DNA of 64,000 nt from Cucumis sativus. Lineage: Eukaryota > Streptophyta > Magnoliopsida > Cucurbitales > Cucurbitaceae. Under the pieces are notes generated by a model that had not been told where the DNA came from, did not search any database, and worked only from the letters and a program-made list of their open reading frames with translations. Positions 12,958 to 24,330 of this stretch are shown here, in pieces; the first letter of the stretch is position 1, and each line of letters opens with the position of its first letter. The stretch spans positions 6,076,001-6,140,000 of the forward strand of contig NC_026657.2 of the NCBI RefSeq assembly GCF_000004075.3, in the 5' to 3' direction. A program made the position numbers and the translations under genes.

Positions 12958-13620
12958 TGCATTACGAAAACTAGGACGATTTGGTAAATTAAATATATAT
13001 AAAATTTGTATATTAAATTTAGAATATGAATTTTTAAAAATTAACAATTTAATCACAAGTAACAATTACGTAAAAAATGTTGAAAACGGATGTCGTATTT
13101 AAAGAAATTACTACAAATTGTTTTACGAAAACTATGACGATTTAATTAAATAAACGAAATTTGTGTATTTGAGTTATGATATAAACTTTTAAAAAATAAT
13201 AATAATTTTTGCTCGTGCATGTGTTCCATGTAATTGACTTTAGTTTATAACTCTCTTCCTAGAAACTACCTTGTTCTTCGTTCCTAGAAATTATGGTGCT
13301 AGTTATTGGTTTAAATAAATTGTTAAATATACCCAATTCTATTACTTTTTGAAGAAATTACTAGAAATTGTTTTACGAAAATTAGGATGATTTGGTAACT
13401 TAAATATATATATATAATTTATGTATTGGAGTTAAAATACGAATTTAAAATAATAATAATAATTTATTGACACGAAATGCTGGCATAAAAAACATTGAAA
13501 ATGAATATCGTATTTAAGAAAACTAATTGAACTTGTTTTACGAAAATATAACCATTCGGTAAATTAAATATATGAATATTAGTGTATTGGATTTAGAATA
13601 CTAATTTTAAAAAATAATAA
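12958..13620. repeat. Two-level repeat: four units arranged as two duplicated blocks
   Basis: A unit of roughly 85-110 bases built on a core resembling ttacgaaaactaggacga, followed by tggtaaattaaatata and a run into aaaataata, occurs at about 12960-13045, 13110-13205, 13360-13462 and 13520-13620. Units 1-2 with the linker between them (ending tgaaaacggatgtcgtattta) correspond to units 3-4 with their linker (tgaaaatgaatatcgtattta). The pattern suggests a duplication of a duplication. No coding potential. Confidence 0.65.
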
Positions 13621-13632
13621 TTTTTATAATAT

Positions 13633-13870
13633 TTTCCATGTAATCATTCTCCCAGACAAATATTATCATAACACTACCTATTATAATCATTTTACTAAAC
13701 ACATATTATCATAACACCACCATACATAATCCTTCCCTCAAACACATTATTACAACACTACTAAAAATAAGTCTTTGTTTGAGGTTAGTCTGTGTTATTA
13801 TAAACTATGTTTGGGGTGAAGATTATTATAACGTGTTATTATAAGCTGTGTTTGGAGTGGATAATATTAT
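13633..13870. mobile_element. Foldback MITE with long inverted arms
   Basis: The left arm carries repeated attatcataacac and aaacacat motifs. The right arm carries their complements (gtgttattataa, tgtttggggtgaagat), so the element could fold on itself over most of its length. There is no coding capacity. Partial relatives lie near 12.6 kb and 56.46-56.61 kb. The precise ends and target duplication were not resolved, and the superfamily is not assigned. Confidence 0.6.
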
Positions 13871-15333
13871 AATATGAGTTTTTCACTTCTTTTTTTCTTT
13901 TCTACATATATACTATACATGAAATACACATTTTTCTTCAACTGATTTTATTAAATCATGTTAATTAAGACGTTCATTTCAGAAATTTAGCTTGAATCTT
14001 GGTTTTTCACTATGACCCATCACTGGTCTATTTTCTCAGTTTTTTCTTCCCCTTCTATCGCTTCTCTATTACCTATGTTTCTTCTTCTCCTTTTATCATT
14101 TTTTTATTATCTCACTGTTTAACCTGTTGATTATCTCGTTTAAAAGAATTGCACTACACATTAAGTAAATTGATAATAACAAAACATTAATGGTTTTCAT
14201 CCAAAGACAATGACATATTTGAACTATTTTTAAAGGTTTAAGGACAATTTTTAACTTGAAAAATTTTAGGTATTTTTAACACAAAGCTCAAAGTTTAAGG
14301 ACATTTCGTATAAGTAAGTTGATTCGTATTTGTTTAAAAAATACCTCTTTCCTTTTTAAAAATGGCAATATTACACTTCAACTCCCACAAAGTTTTCAAA
14401 CTATTGTTAGACTACAAATATTTTAAACTTTTATACGAAAGCTACTATGATTCGATCCAAAATAAACATTTGAATCATCAATATGTTTTAGGTCATCGTC
14501 ACACTATTTCAAAAAGGAAATAGTAAGGTTGTCCACAATTAATTAGTCCGATTTAGATCAAACTGTTTATTTGGTTCGAACAAAACCACGTACATCTATT
14601 TGAAATTAATTTCATGATTTAAATCCAATCAATAATTCTAAATTATTTATTTGTTTATATAGAAAAACATTTAAAAATGTAAATAAAAAAAGAATACATG
14701 AGAAAAAATAAAAGGCAAAACAAAGAAGTGAGAGAACATAATAACTAATTTAAGCTTACTAACTACTAATATGTCTATTACAAATTGCAACATATTGATC
14801 TCCATATTCTAAAATTTGGTAAAACATTGTTGGTGTAGAACCTCAATCTCTCTTTGTTTAAACCATCAAGCCAGAAAATAAATGCCTACAAAATCTGGCA
14901 TTTCCAAACCCCATAATTTTGTATAGTCTACCGTAAGACTGACACATGCCCTTAACAATGCAAACGTGAGTGACAACGACATAAAACAAGCAAAATCGAA
15001 TCACATTGTCATGTGATAGAAGGATTTAGATTTTGAAACTCGGGGCAAATTTGCCCCAAATTTTAAAGCATTTCTCTTATGTTTTTCATTTCAGAGCACT
15101 TGCTAAACTACACCCTTCCTAAGAACAAACCTCTGAAAGGATTCAACGAAGCAATACGAAGAAGGGAGTATTAGAGGGAGATGGAAGGCTTCAGAAAAGG
15201 ATAAACGACCAATGAGAGATAGAAGATGGAGAAGGACCGACGTCAAGTTGGGAGGGGGAAGGATTCTTCGACGGAGGAGAGAAGATGAAGAAGCACCAGT
15301 TCGTGGACCAAATAACCAACTCCATTCCACTCA
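13871..15333. other. Gene-free AT-rich DNA with old repeat fragments
   Basis: No gene is supported. Around 14200-14310 is a fragment with ttaaggaca motifs of the kind found in the arms of plant elements. An exact 16-base palindrome (ggggcaaatttgcccc) lies at 15042-15057. The frames at 15103-15490 are unrelated to any family I know. Confidence 0.5.
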
Positions 15334-16075
15334 AATTCGTGGGCCAAATAGCCCCCACCCAATAGTTTACACCTTAGACATGTCAACAACTTTGGTATAT
15401 TTGATATATAGACAAACTATAATAATCAGTTTAGCTTCCAAAGTTCTTAATTTTTTTGCCTATAATCTTTTTTACCTAATTAGTCTATAAATTTGAAATT
15501 GTGTGGCTGATAGATTCTATAGTTTTAGTTTTACATCTAATTGATCCTTGATATGTTAATTTTTTTTTAAAAAAAAAGATTATTTATTAGTGTTATATGA
15601 TATGTAAGACTGAATTCTATGTTTAATTGAAACTAACAATATAATTTTATGTTGAGCATGATATATATATATATATATATTATACAAATTTAAAATATTT
15701 CATGAGTGTTTGTTTCAAGGTTGATATTGGAATAAGTAAGATATCCTAAGTCCATTAGTTTCAAGGTTGAGATTGTTTGGACAAGGCTTAGAAAATCGAG
15801 GCTTCTTATACTCTTTCCCATGTGTTTGAATAGTGTTTTACAATTCAAGCTCATGGGTTAGATATTTTTTTTGCTAATTTTATATAGGAAGTTTGTTGGT
15901 TAACTTTCAAACACCACGTCCGATGACTATCATCGATTAACCTCTAATCACCATTTCTGACGACTCTATTGGTAAACTTCAAACCACCAACTCCGCAACC
16001 ACCAACCAACCTCTGGTCATTACTGACCAACCTTAAACGCATTAGTAAGATAATATGCATACCAAATATTGTGAA
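15334..16075 (+). repeat. Direct repeat, copy A (~742 bp)
   Basis: This block runs from about gtgggccaaatagcccc to accaaatattgtg and recurs, diverged by substitutions and small indels, at 16936-17684 in the same orientation. Shared landmarks include acttagacatgtcaac-like, tgcctataatctttttta, an (AT)n tract (15660-15681) and attactgaccaaccttaaa. The copies start about 1.6 kb apart. They could be LTRs of a small degraded retroelement or a tandem segmental duplication. No primer-binding site was found just after copy A. Confidence 0.75.
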
Positions 16076-16935
16076 GTTCTGATCGCGTACCACCAACACG
16101 ATAAAGGCCTGCAGCAGGGATATTGTGCAAAGAGATTTTTGATAGTAGAACATGTTTCACGAAAGGATTATGCGATGGAAGGTCACTATGCAAAGATAGT
16201 GTGTGACGAACAACTGGACAAATTGGGGATACTCCACCTAGGAACAGTGATGTGAGCTTGATTGGACCCTACCGTCCAATCAAAGTTAAGGATAAGGGTT
16301 GGGTAGAGATACATGACACTTCTCGATTGAACCACTTTTTGCCGTCGACAAAGGTAATCATTTTGACATGGAAAAACTCACCGGAGAAACCTATAAATAA
16401 AAGAATTCATATCAGTTTAAAGTGCTTTACTCTGAGCTCATTTAAGAGAGAATTAAGAAGATTTATGAGTTTTCATTAGATCCAAAACAAGCCTAGATCT
16501 GACAAGAATTGCAAGAAAGTGCAAAGGAAAGTCTTTGCTGAGAAAGCTAGGCTAAGGAGCTAGTTGACTGTAATTGTGAGTGGTTTTTCTTACAAAATAT
16601 TTCTAATTAAAAAGGATTTCTAAAATGTGTTTGAATCCTTAAATGTATTTCTATTAAGACCATGAATTATATGATTTTCCTTGTGCTTTCAAATTCTTGA
16701 AATGCATATATGACTTACCACGGATAAGATTTGTTGTACACTAGAACAGTATGTTCTGGAGAATGTATGATAACAAATAAAGATAGAAATGAAATAATCT
16801 TTGTACCTTGTGTGATATAATGTCTCACACTTGTTGTGTGTTCTAGTAGGAAATAATATTGCGTGGAGTTGGGAGAATTAGGGAATAGTGTCGTGTGAAG
16901 TTAGGGAGGGGTAGAGAATAGGGATAACCCTAATT
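16076..16935. other. Unique spacer between the direct repeats, LTR-like in character
   Basis: About 860 bases with no open gene. It contains a promoter-like cctataaataaaag at about 16389-16402 and a CT-poor, polyadenylation-like tail, resembling an internal LTR or promoter fragment. Two short frames (16055-16255 and 16252-16479) have no recognisable similarity. Confidence 0.4.
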
Positions 16936-17684
16936 CATCGATTTGTGGGCTAAACAGCCCCTAATAGTTTACAACTTAGACATGTCAACAAATTTGATAT
17001 ATCTCATATATAGACAAACTATAACAATCAATTTAGTTTCAAAAGTTCTTAATTTTTTTTTGCCTATAATCTTTTTTACCTAATTAGTCTATAAATTTGA
17101 AATTGTGTGGCTCCTGGATTCTATAGTTTTAGTTTTGCATCTAATAAATCCTTGATATATTAATATTCTTTTGAAAAAGATGATTTATTAGTGTTATATG
17201 AGATGTAAGACTGGATTTTATGTTTAATTGAAACTTAAGAATATAATTTTATGTTGAGTGTGATATATATATATATATATATATATTATACAAATTTAAA
17301 ATATTTGAAAGGTGTTTGAAGGTTGGTATTGAATGGGTAAGACATCCTAAGTCTATTAGTTTGAAGGTTGGGATTATTTGCACAAGCTTTAGATTAAAAA
17401 GCTAAGTCAAGTCTTCCTATACTCTTTCAAACAATGTTTTACTATTCAACCCCACGTGTTAGCTCTATATTTATATTTTCTAATTTAATATAAGAAGTTC
17501 GTCTGTCTACTTCCAAACACCACGTCAATGACCATCATCGATTAACCTCTGGTCACCATTTCTGGTTGCTCTATTGATGAACTTTGGATTACTAACTCCA
17601 CAACCATCAACCAACCTCTAGTCATTACTGACCAACCTTAAACACATTAGTAAGACAATATACACACCAAATATTGTTTAAAGA
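16936..17684 (+). repeat. Direct repeat, copy B (~749 bp)
   Basis: Second copy of the block at 15334-16075, same orientation, with a longer (AT)n tract at about 17263-17286. Divergence is visible every 10-20 bases, so the duplication is not recent. Confidence 0.75.
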
Positions 17685-17689
17685 CTGCG

Positions 17690-17890
17690 TATTTAGTACA
17701 TGATTGTTTAGATTCGGTACTCAATCATGTATCATTTCCTACACGACTACGTATCGTGTGTTGACTATAATATTTTTTGTATTTTTCATTGTGGGCTTGT
17801 GGATTTTTTTCGTTTTTGAAATTGTTATTTTGCCGCTTTGTTATATTTGTTTTAAAAACCCTATAAAAAACTGAAATAATACAAATTTCA
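17690..17890. repeat. Fragment related to the MSL-intron element, opposite orientation
   Basis: The stretch from tcgtgtgttgactataat through gtgggcttgtggattttt to tttgttatatttg matches, on the opposite strand, the part of the 37123-38717 element at about 37620-37750. A degraded copy of its acgat/gtttagatt motif precedes it. This marks at least two copies of one repeat family in the window. Confidence 0.6.
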
Positions 17891-20800
17891 AGAGTTATCC
17901 TAGTGGTAAAATTGCCTCCTAGCCTCCTTTAAACTGGTCCAAGCCTCATTTCTTACATTATTTCCATATTATTTTTAAAAATCTATAAAGCCCCGTCAAT
18001 AAAATTTATGGATTCACCGTATATGTGTCTATCTTGTCTTAGATTTTTTTTTTAAAAAAAATCTCATAAATTTCTAAACTTTTAATTTTGTATTAATTGA
18101 TAACTTAAAAAGTGTGTATCAAGTTATTAAACTTTCAATCTCACAATATGCCTTGAGTTAGTTGCAAACGTAGTAGTAGTAAGACCTAAAGTATTAACGA
18201 ATATAACAAAATAAAAAAAAATGGATGCATGTATACAAACGTTTAGATTCCTTCTCAAGATCTAGCAATTATAGGCTATTTGTCGCCAATAAGTATGTAG
18301 TAACATAGTTTATCATATTTACAATTTTTTAAAATTGTTACTAAACCCATAAAAGTACTCTTCATTATCAATTTACAGTGTGTTTGGAAGTAATAGTTGT
18401 AGTATTAGTGTTTGAAAGTAATAGTTGTAGTATTGATTCTCGATAGGTACTGTTCATTTTCAAAAATTGATTTTCAAACCTTCAATTTTATATTTGTTAC
18501 CAAATTTTTTTAAGTGATTTTCTTGTATTTAGAATTTCCTTATATTATGTTTGATTACCAAAGTTAATTTAGATATACCAATTAGTAATTATATTTTTTA
18601 TTTAAAAAATAATTATCTAACTAAATCATATGATAAAGATCTATTTCTGTCTGTTTTATTATTAAATTCTTGTATGCATCATTTATACAAGTATATATAG
18701 GTATTGAAAAAAATTCAAAACATATATAATAGTTTATTTTATTAACAATGACTAACCAACGATATAATAAAATATATCACCTAATTTTTTCAAAATTAAT
18801 TTAAAATGATTTTATATATTTTTTATATCAATTTTAATTCACATCAAACGTTAAATAGTGAATTTGGTATGTCAAAATAAAACATAAAAAAAATTACTTA
18901 TAAAAAAATGAGAAGAAAATAGGAAAAAAATAATGACTTTCAAATTTGATGGATTTTTTAAAAATAAGGACTACAATTATTGTTGTGAGATCCAATATTT
19001 AAACATAAAAAAACAACCATTTCCAAACTTTATACCATCCTTTTCTTCTTTAGTGAGTAAAATTTGTACGTAGTTAAAAGGACAACATTACCACCAAGTA
19101 ATAGTAAAAAATGTTACAATAAGAGGACATAAGTGTCATAGAAAGATCTACCATTAATATTCTAATAATATATTTAAAATCCATTTTATATTAGTATTGA
19201 CATAAAATTGAAATAACAACATTATATATATATATACACTTTTAATATATTATTCAAAATGATATACTTCATATCCATATATCAACCACCTGGTTGATAT
19301 GCTTTTCTTTTTGTTTGAACATAGTACATCAATTTAATGGATATAAAGTATATCTATATAATTTAGCATTGATATACCAAATTAAATGTGACTAACTTGC
19401 CATCAAAATCATATCACATTTTCAAAAAAGGAAACAAATTAATTAGTGTACTTTAATTTATATTCATTGTATTAGTTGAAACAATTAATGCAATTAAGAC
19501 GTGCCACGTGTTGAATTAAAGTTTTTGAAAACAACATGACTTACAAAATGAGAGTATTGAAACCCACGTCATCAAATGGAAAACAATTCAAAATCAAAAT
19601 GAGAATGAAAACAAAAACAAAGTTATGGTAACGTGTTATATCAATTACATAAATGATTACTTTACTTAAACAAGTATAATTAGAATCTAAATAGATACTC
19701 ACCCATAAATGAGAGTATAATTAGAATAATAAAACTAAAAAGAAAAATCATACTATTATTATTATTATTATTATTTTGCCATATTTGGAATTTGAAGTTG
19801 GAAATATTTATTTGTTTAAAAAGTTTTTTGTGTGGCAGTATTTACTCATTTTTGGTTTGGTGAGAAAAGTGAGGATATCATGAAGATAATGCAATCCAAA
19901 TTATTATGGTTGGTGGTAAAGTCAAAAGTGTGGATATCAATAACACCCGTTTATTGTGGTCTTCATCATTTTCATTTTATTTTCAAAAATAGCAATGGTT
20001 TTTCTTTTTTCTTATCAGCTTCCAAAGCTTTTATCTACCAATTCTTAGTAATATCAAACAAATTGATATTGGTTAATTAAATGTTAATTATGTAAACTTT
20101 AATTAGCGATTAAAAAGTATGTTTTTCAAAATTCTAATTATTTATTGTACTAAAACCAGAAATTAAGAAAGAGAGTGGGTATGAGTGTGGAAAGGTATAT
20201 AAACTAAAATAATAAGAATACGTGGTCAAAGTAATTAGAAATAATATAAAAATATATGTATGTTGAATATGTGATGGACAACATACACACGTGTTTCTTA
20301 ATCAAATAAAGTTAAAAGCACTAAAACCTAACCCATTGGATCTATATATTGTTTTACAAAATACATAATAAAAGAAACACTAGTTCTCCACCTCACCCTA
20401 TTCATATTTGTGGTATAACGTCAGGTTTCTTGTTACGCTTCCAATTTTACTTCAATCGTGTTATGCCAAATTACATTCATTCCTTTTATTACTATCTTTT
20501 TAGTCCTTTCCTTTATTTCTTTTAAAGAAATTCTATTTTTTTTTAAATCATAATTTTATTTTTTATTTTTGCAAGATCCTCCTAGTTTTAGAACAAATTG
20601 TTTCCTATCCCTCTACGTTCTTCACATTTTGGAAGGTGTATTCTACAAATTATAATGCAAATTTGTTATTAATTATTATGGGATATTGTGAAGTTGACAA
20701 AATATGTATATTTATATTTTATAATATAGGATTGCATGGTTGAAATAATTTAAAATAAGAATGCAGTTTGTCCAAGTCGTCAAAATTGATGGTTGTTTTG

Positions 20801-23690
20801 CATGGACCATATTAATAATTAAATAAAGATATTACTAAATTAGAAAAACGAGAAAAATACGACAGAAACCTTTCTTTTTTCATCCCATATAATATAAAAC
20901 CCCAAAACTATTAAGAAAACACCACTCTAGTTTTTTTTTTTCTTTTTCTTTTTTCCTTGAGTACTATTGGAAAATAACATTATGGGATTTGAAAGTAGAG
21001 ACAAAATCCCATTGAGTTGTAGTAAACGCTTGGGCTGAGAAAATGCTACAAAGATGTAAATAAATATTGCAGAATGATTTTGGGAAATGGTTATGTAGTA
21101 TGTGAGATGCATACATTGCATTTGAATTATGGTGAAAGAAACAAGAAGAAACGATTTATTTGCCAATTATGATGAAGGATTTAAAAAGAGAAGATTTCTT
21201 ATGATCTATGAAAATGATTGTTTGAGATAGTGGGAATAGTCTAGACTGATTTTGTTTCAAACTCAATGCCTTATCATCACTATCATGTATTATTCTTACC
21301 ACCTAGTTCTTGCAAAATGAATGTAATGCGTCGAGACCAACTTTGATAAGTCAAAAGGTTTGAGAAAATTTCACTCATTAGACTTTTTTATCTAACATTT
21401 CCATGTTTTGTTTTATCTCCAAGTAGCAAAGGACATCTTGCGTTGAACTTGTAGTTTTTGATTGCTTGCTATGCCCTTGCAATTGCATCATTGGTAGTGG
21501 CTACTGTTACCTCGCGTAGCATATAGAGCCCTAGGCGAGAAGAGTCAAGTGATCGCCGATTTTGGAGTCTGTACTTAATCCTTTAGAAAAACTTATGTAC
21601 TAAGAGTCTAGTGTATTCTTATGATTTGTTCATCGATGAAGTTTTCTTATTCCATATATGACAACTTTGTGTTTTACAATTTATGGCATTTACTTTCACT
21701 TACTAGGCATTTAGCGTTTTATCTCGAGGGAGTGACATACTGAAATTCTAGGTGGCACGTCTCCACTTAAATTTGAGTTTGTAAAATATACTAACTTTAA
21801 TTTTCTTTGTATTGTTTTCGTTGCAACTGAATTTTGCAACGATGATTAACAAGGCTCCATGACAAACAATATCACGTGATGAAATTTTTTCATGAATAAT
21901 TATAAGTTTCATTTTTCATGATAGGTCTCAATAAAAAAAATGAAACTATTATTAATTTAATTAAATGTTGAAAATTCATTAAAAAAAACTATAGTTTATA
22001 AAGAGATACTCATTTAGTAAGCCTTTGTGATATTGAAATTTAACAATACATGGATGTTTAATATTGTGTATGATTAGGGATTTGTTTAAACAAGTCTAAT
22101 CATATCAACTCAAACTAACATCAACTGAATGAAAATTTACATTCACTCATTCCTTCGTTTAAATCAAAGTTCGATCTTTGATCTTTATGATTATTGTACT
22201 ATAAAATATATTAGTTTAACAAACTAATCTTTTACCATTCCGAATGTATTATATTGTCTTTCAAAATTTAATATTGTATTGTTTGTTAATTAATTTAATA
22301 TATATAATTTCAAAAGGAAAAAAACTTAGCACATGCAACATATTTACGTATTCTAGTACCTAAAAGAGGGGCAAATATCCATTTATACCATTGAACACTT
22401 TTAAAGTTTTATCAATTTAAATCGTAAACTTTCGTAAGTGTATTCAATTGAAACCTCCCATTATGTTTGATTCGAATAAATATTATGTGAAACTTGTAAT
22501 TTTTTCCATTGATATACCTATGAAATTTTAGAGTTTAAATTGATATGCTTATGATTGTTCATGATTTTAATTGATATAATTGTTGGTTTAGAATATAAGT
22601 TAATAAAACTCTCAAAATTTAGAAGAAGTATACATTCCATATATATATTTAAGGGTTTGTTTGAATTGATTTTAGAAAAAAATGTTTATAAAAAAACTAA
22701 TTTTTATTTAAAATCTTTTGATAAAAATAGTTTAAAACACACCCGAAAAGCTATTTTGAGGGGTTGTTAAGTGGTTTTTTTTTTTCTTTTCAAAATAACT
22801 TATTTTAAAATTAAACGCGCTAGAAAAGAAAATGTAAAAAACAATATTAGGAAGCCTTTGAAAATGATAGGAAGTAAACTTGAATTAAGAAGATAAAAGT
22901 TTATAGACAAAATGGGTAATAATGGAATGTAACCTAACTTTGATCAAAAACAAGAAAGTAAACCTAACTTATAAATCTAACTGCCTTTTTAATTATATAC
23001 TAAATGTGATTTCATTTAATACCATTGTCTTTTTTTATATTTTATTTTATGTTTATCATATTTATGTACTTAACAAAAATAGACCTTTCAATAATTTGAT
23101 AAGTTTTTAATTTTGCACCCATTTTGGATAGGGTAGAAATGGTTTTGATTGAAGCTTTTATCAATTTACATTTCAATTATTTGTGATAGTAATTTTGAAC
23201 CTAAACAAGAGATCTAAAAAGAGAAAATAAATTAGGAATAAAATTTAGGAGAAAATAAGTTTCAATATTATTTATGTAAATTTAGTAAAAAATAAATTGC
23301 CACTTATGAGTGTTATTATATAAGAAGAATCACAGGGGAGGATGCCTTTTGAAAATATGTTATAGCAAATATTTGTTATTATTCTCAAACTATCACTCAA
23401 TCATTTATTTCTTTCTCATTTTTTAATATCCTAATCATTCTTTGTTTTACGGAAAAAAAATTGTTTCTTCAATAACGTGTGTATTTCTTCTCCCATTTCT
23501 AAGATTTGAATCATTATTTCTTATATGGAAAAAAAAAATTGTTCTTCCTATCTTAATCTTGATTTTAGGATATCAATGACACATTATTCCCAGTACGAAG
23601 TATACTAGTTATTGTTCGGAGTAATTTAACTACAAAATAATAAAAACTAGAAATACAAGTTGTTGTAGCATTTTATGTAAAATATATAAT
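17891..23690. other. Long AT-rich gene-free region
   Basis: No gene is supported. Visible items are a short direct duplication of gtttg(g/a)aagtaatagttgtagtatt at about 18375-18432, a nested inverted repeat at 19261-19354, an (ATT)n run at about 19751-19775, and a generic repeat fragment at about 22380-22760 (tatccatttataccatt, gaacactttt). All open frames are short and of low complexity. The 20927-21166 minus frame is hydrophobic but unrecognised. Confidence 0.5.
19261..19354. repeat. Nested inverted repeat (possible hairpin)
   Basis: The outer arms 19261-19278 and 19337-19354 are complementary over 18 bases with one mismatch. Inside, atatcaacc (19279-19287) and ggttgatat (19292-19300) form a 9-base stem with a 4-base loop directly next to the left outer arm. 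It may be a very small MITE remnant. Confidence 0.6.
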
Positions 23691-24330
23691 GAAGCCTTAA
23701 CGCATAAGATTGGAAGAAATCAAGGAGAAAAGTAGAAGGATTGATCAAGTTGGACATTGTGAACTATAAAAGAACTTTATCCCCGTTTTATCTTGTATAA
23801 TTGTCTTATTGTAAGATTGTGGACAAAAAAAAGTATAGTTTGCCGATAGAAAGTCAGGTGAGAAGATGCACATAACTAGCAAGGCAACGACCATAATGAG
23901 CTAGGCGATCTGAAGCACTAGCAGACAAAAATGGTTGACGCAAATGTCAGAAAAAGGACAGAAAGACATTTGCACCTTCGATACAACATTATCAGAAGAA
24001 TTAATGGAGTGTATAATAACCTGTCACATCAACTCTCGCCTATAAATAAAGGTGTATAATTCAGTATTAAGTGAGAGTCACATCAACTCTCGCCTAGAAA
24101 TTGGATTTCGGATAGCAAGCTCACACTTTCATACTTTCTTAAAGTTTTAAGTGAGAGTCTAGAATAAAAGAGAGAGAGATTTCCCCTCATCACAACAGGC
24201 AAAAATCTGAGCCAAGGAATATGAAAAATCATATTATGAGGCTTGATTCATTTTTTGCGTTTCATTTTTTATTTCATTTGTATTAATGAGTAATATTTAC
24301 TTTATGGTCAAGAGGCGTAAAGTTTTAATT
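23691..24330 (+). mobile_element. LTR-like fragment with an internal direct repeat
   Basis: tcacatcaactctcgccta occurs twice (about 24024 and 24078, 54 bases apart). After the first copy, tataaataaaggtg looks like a promoter TATA region, and leader-like sequence follows. The layout recalls a retrotransposon LTR, but no partner LTR, primer-binding site or coding was seen. Confidence 0.3.
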
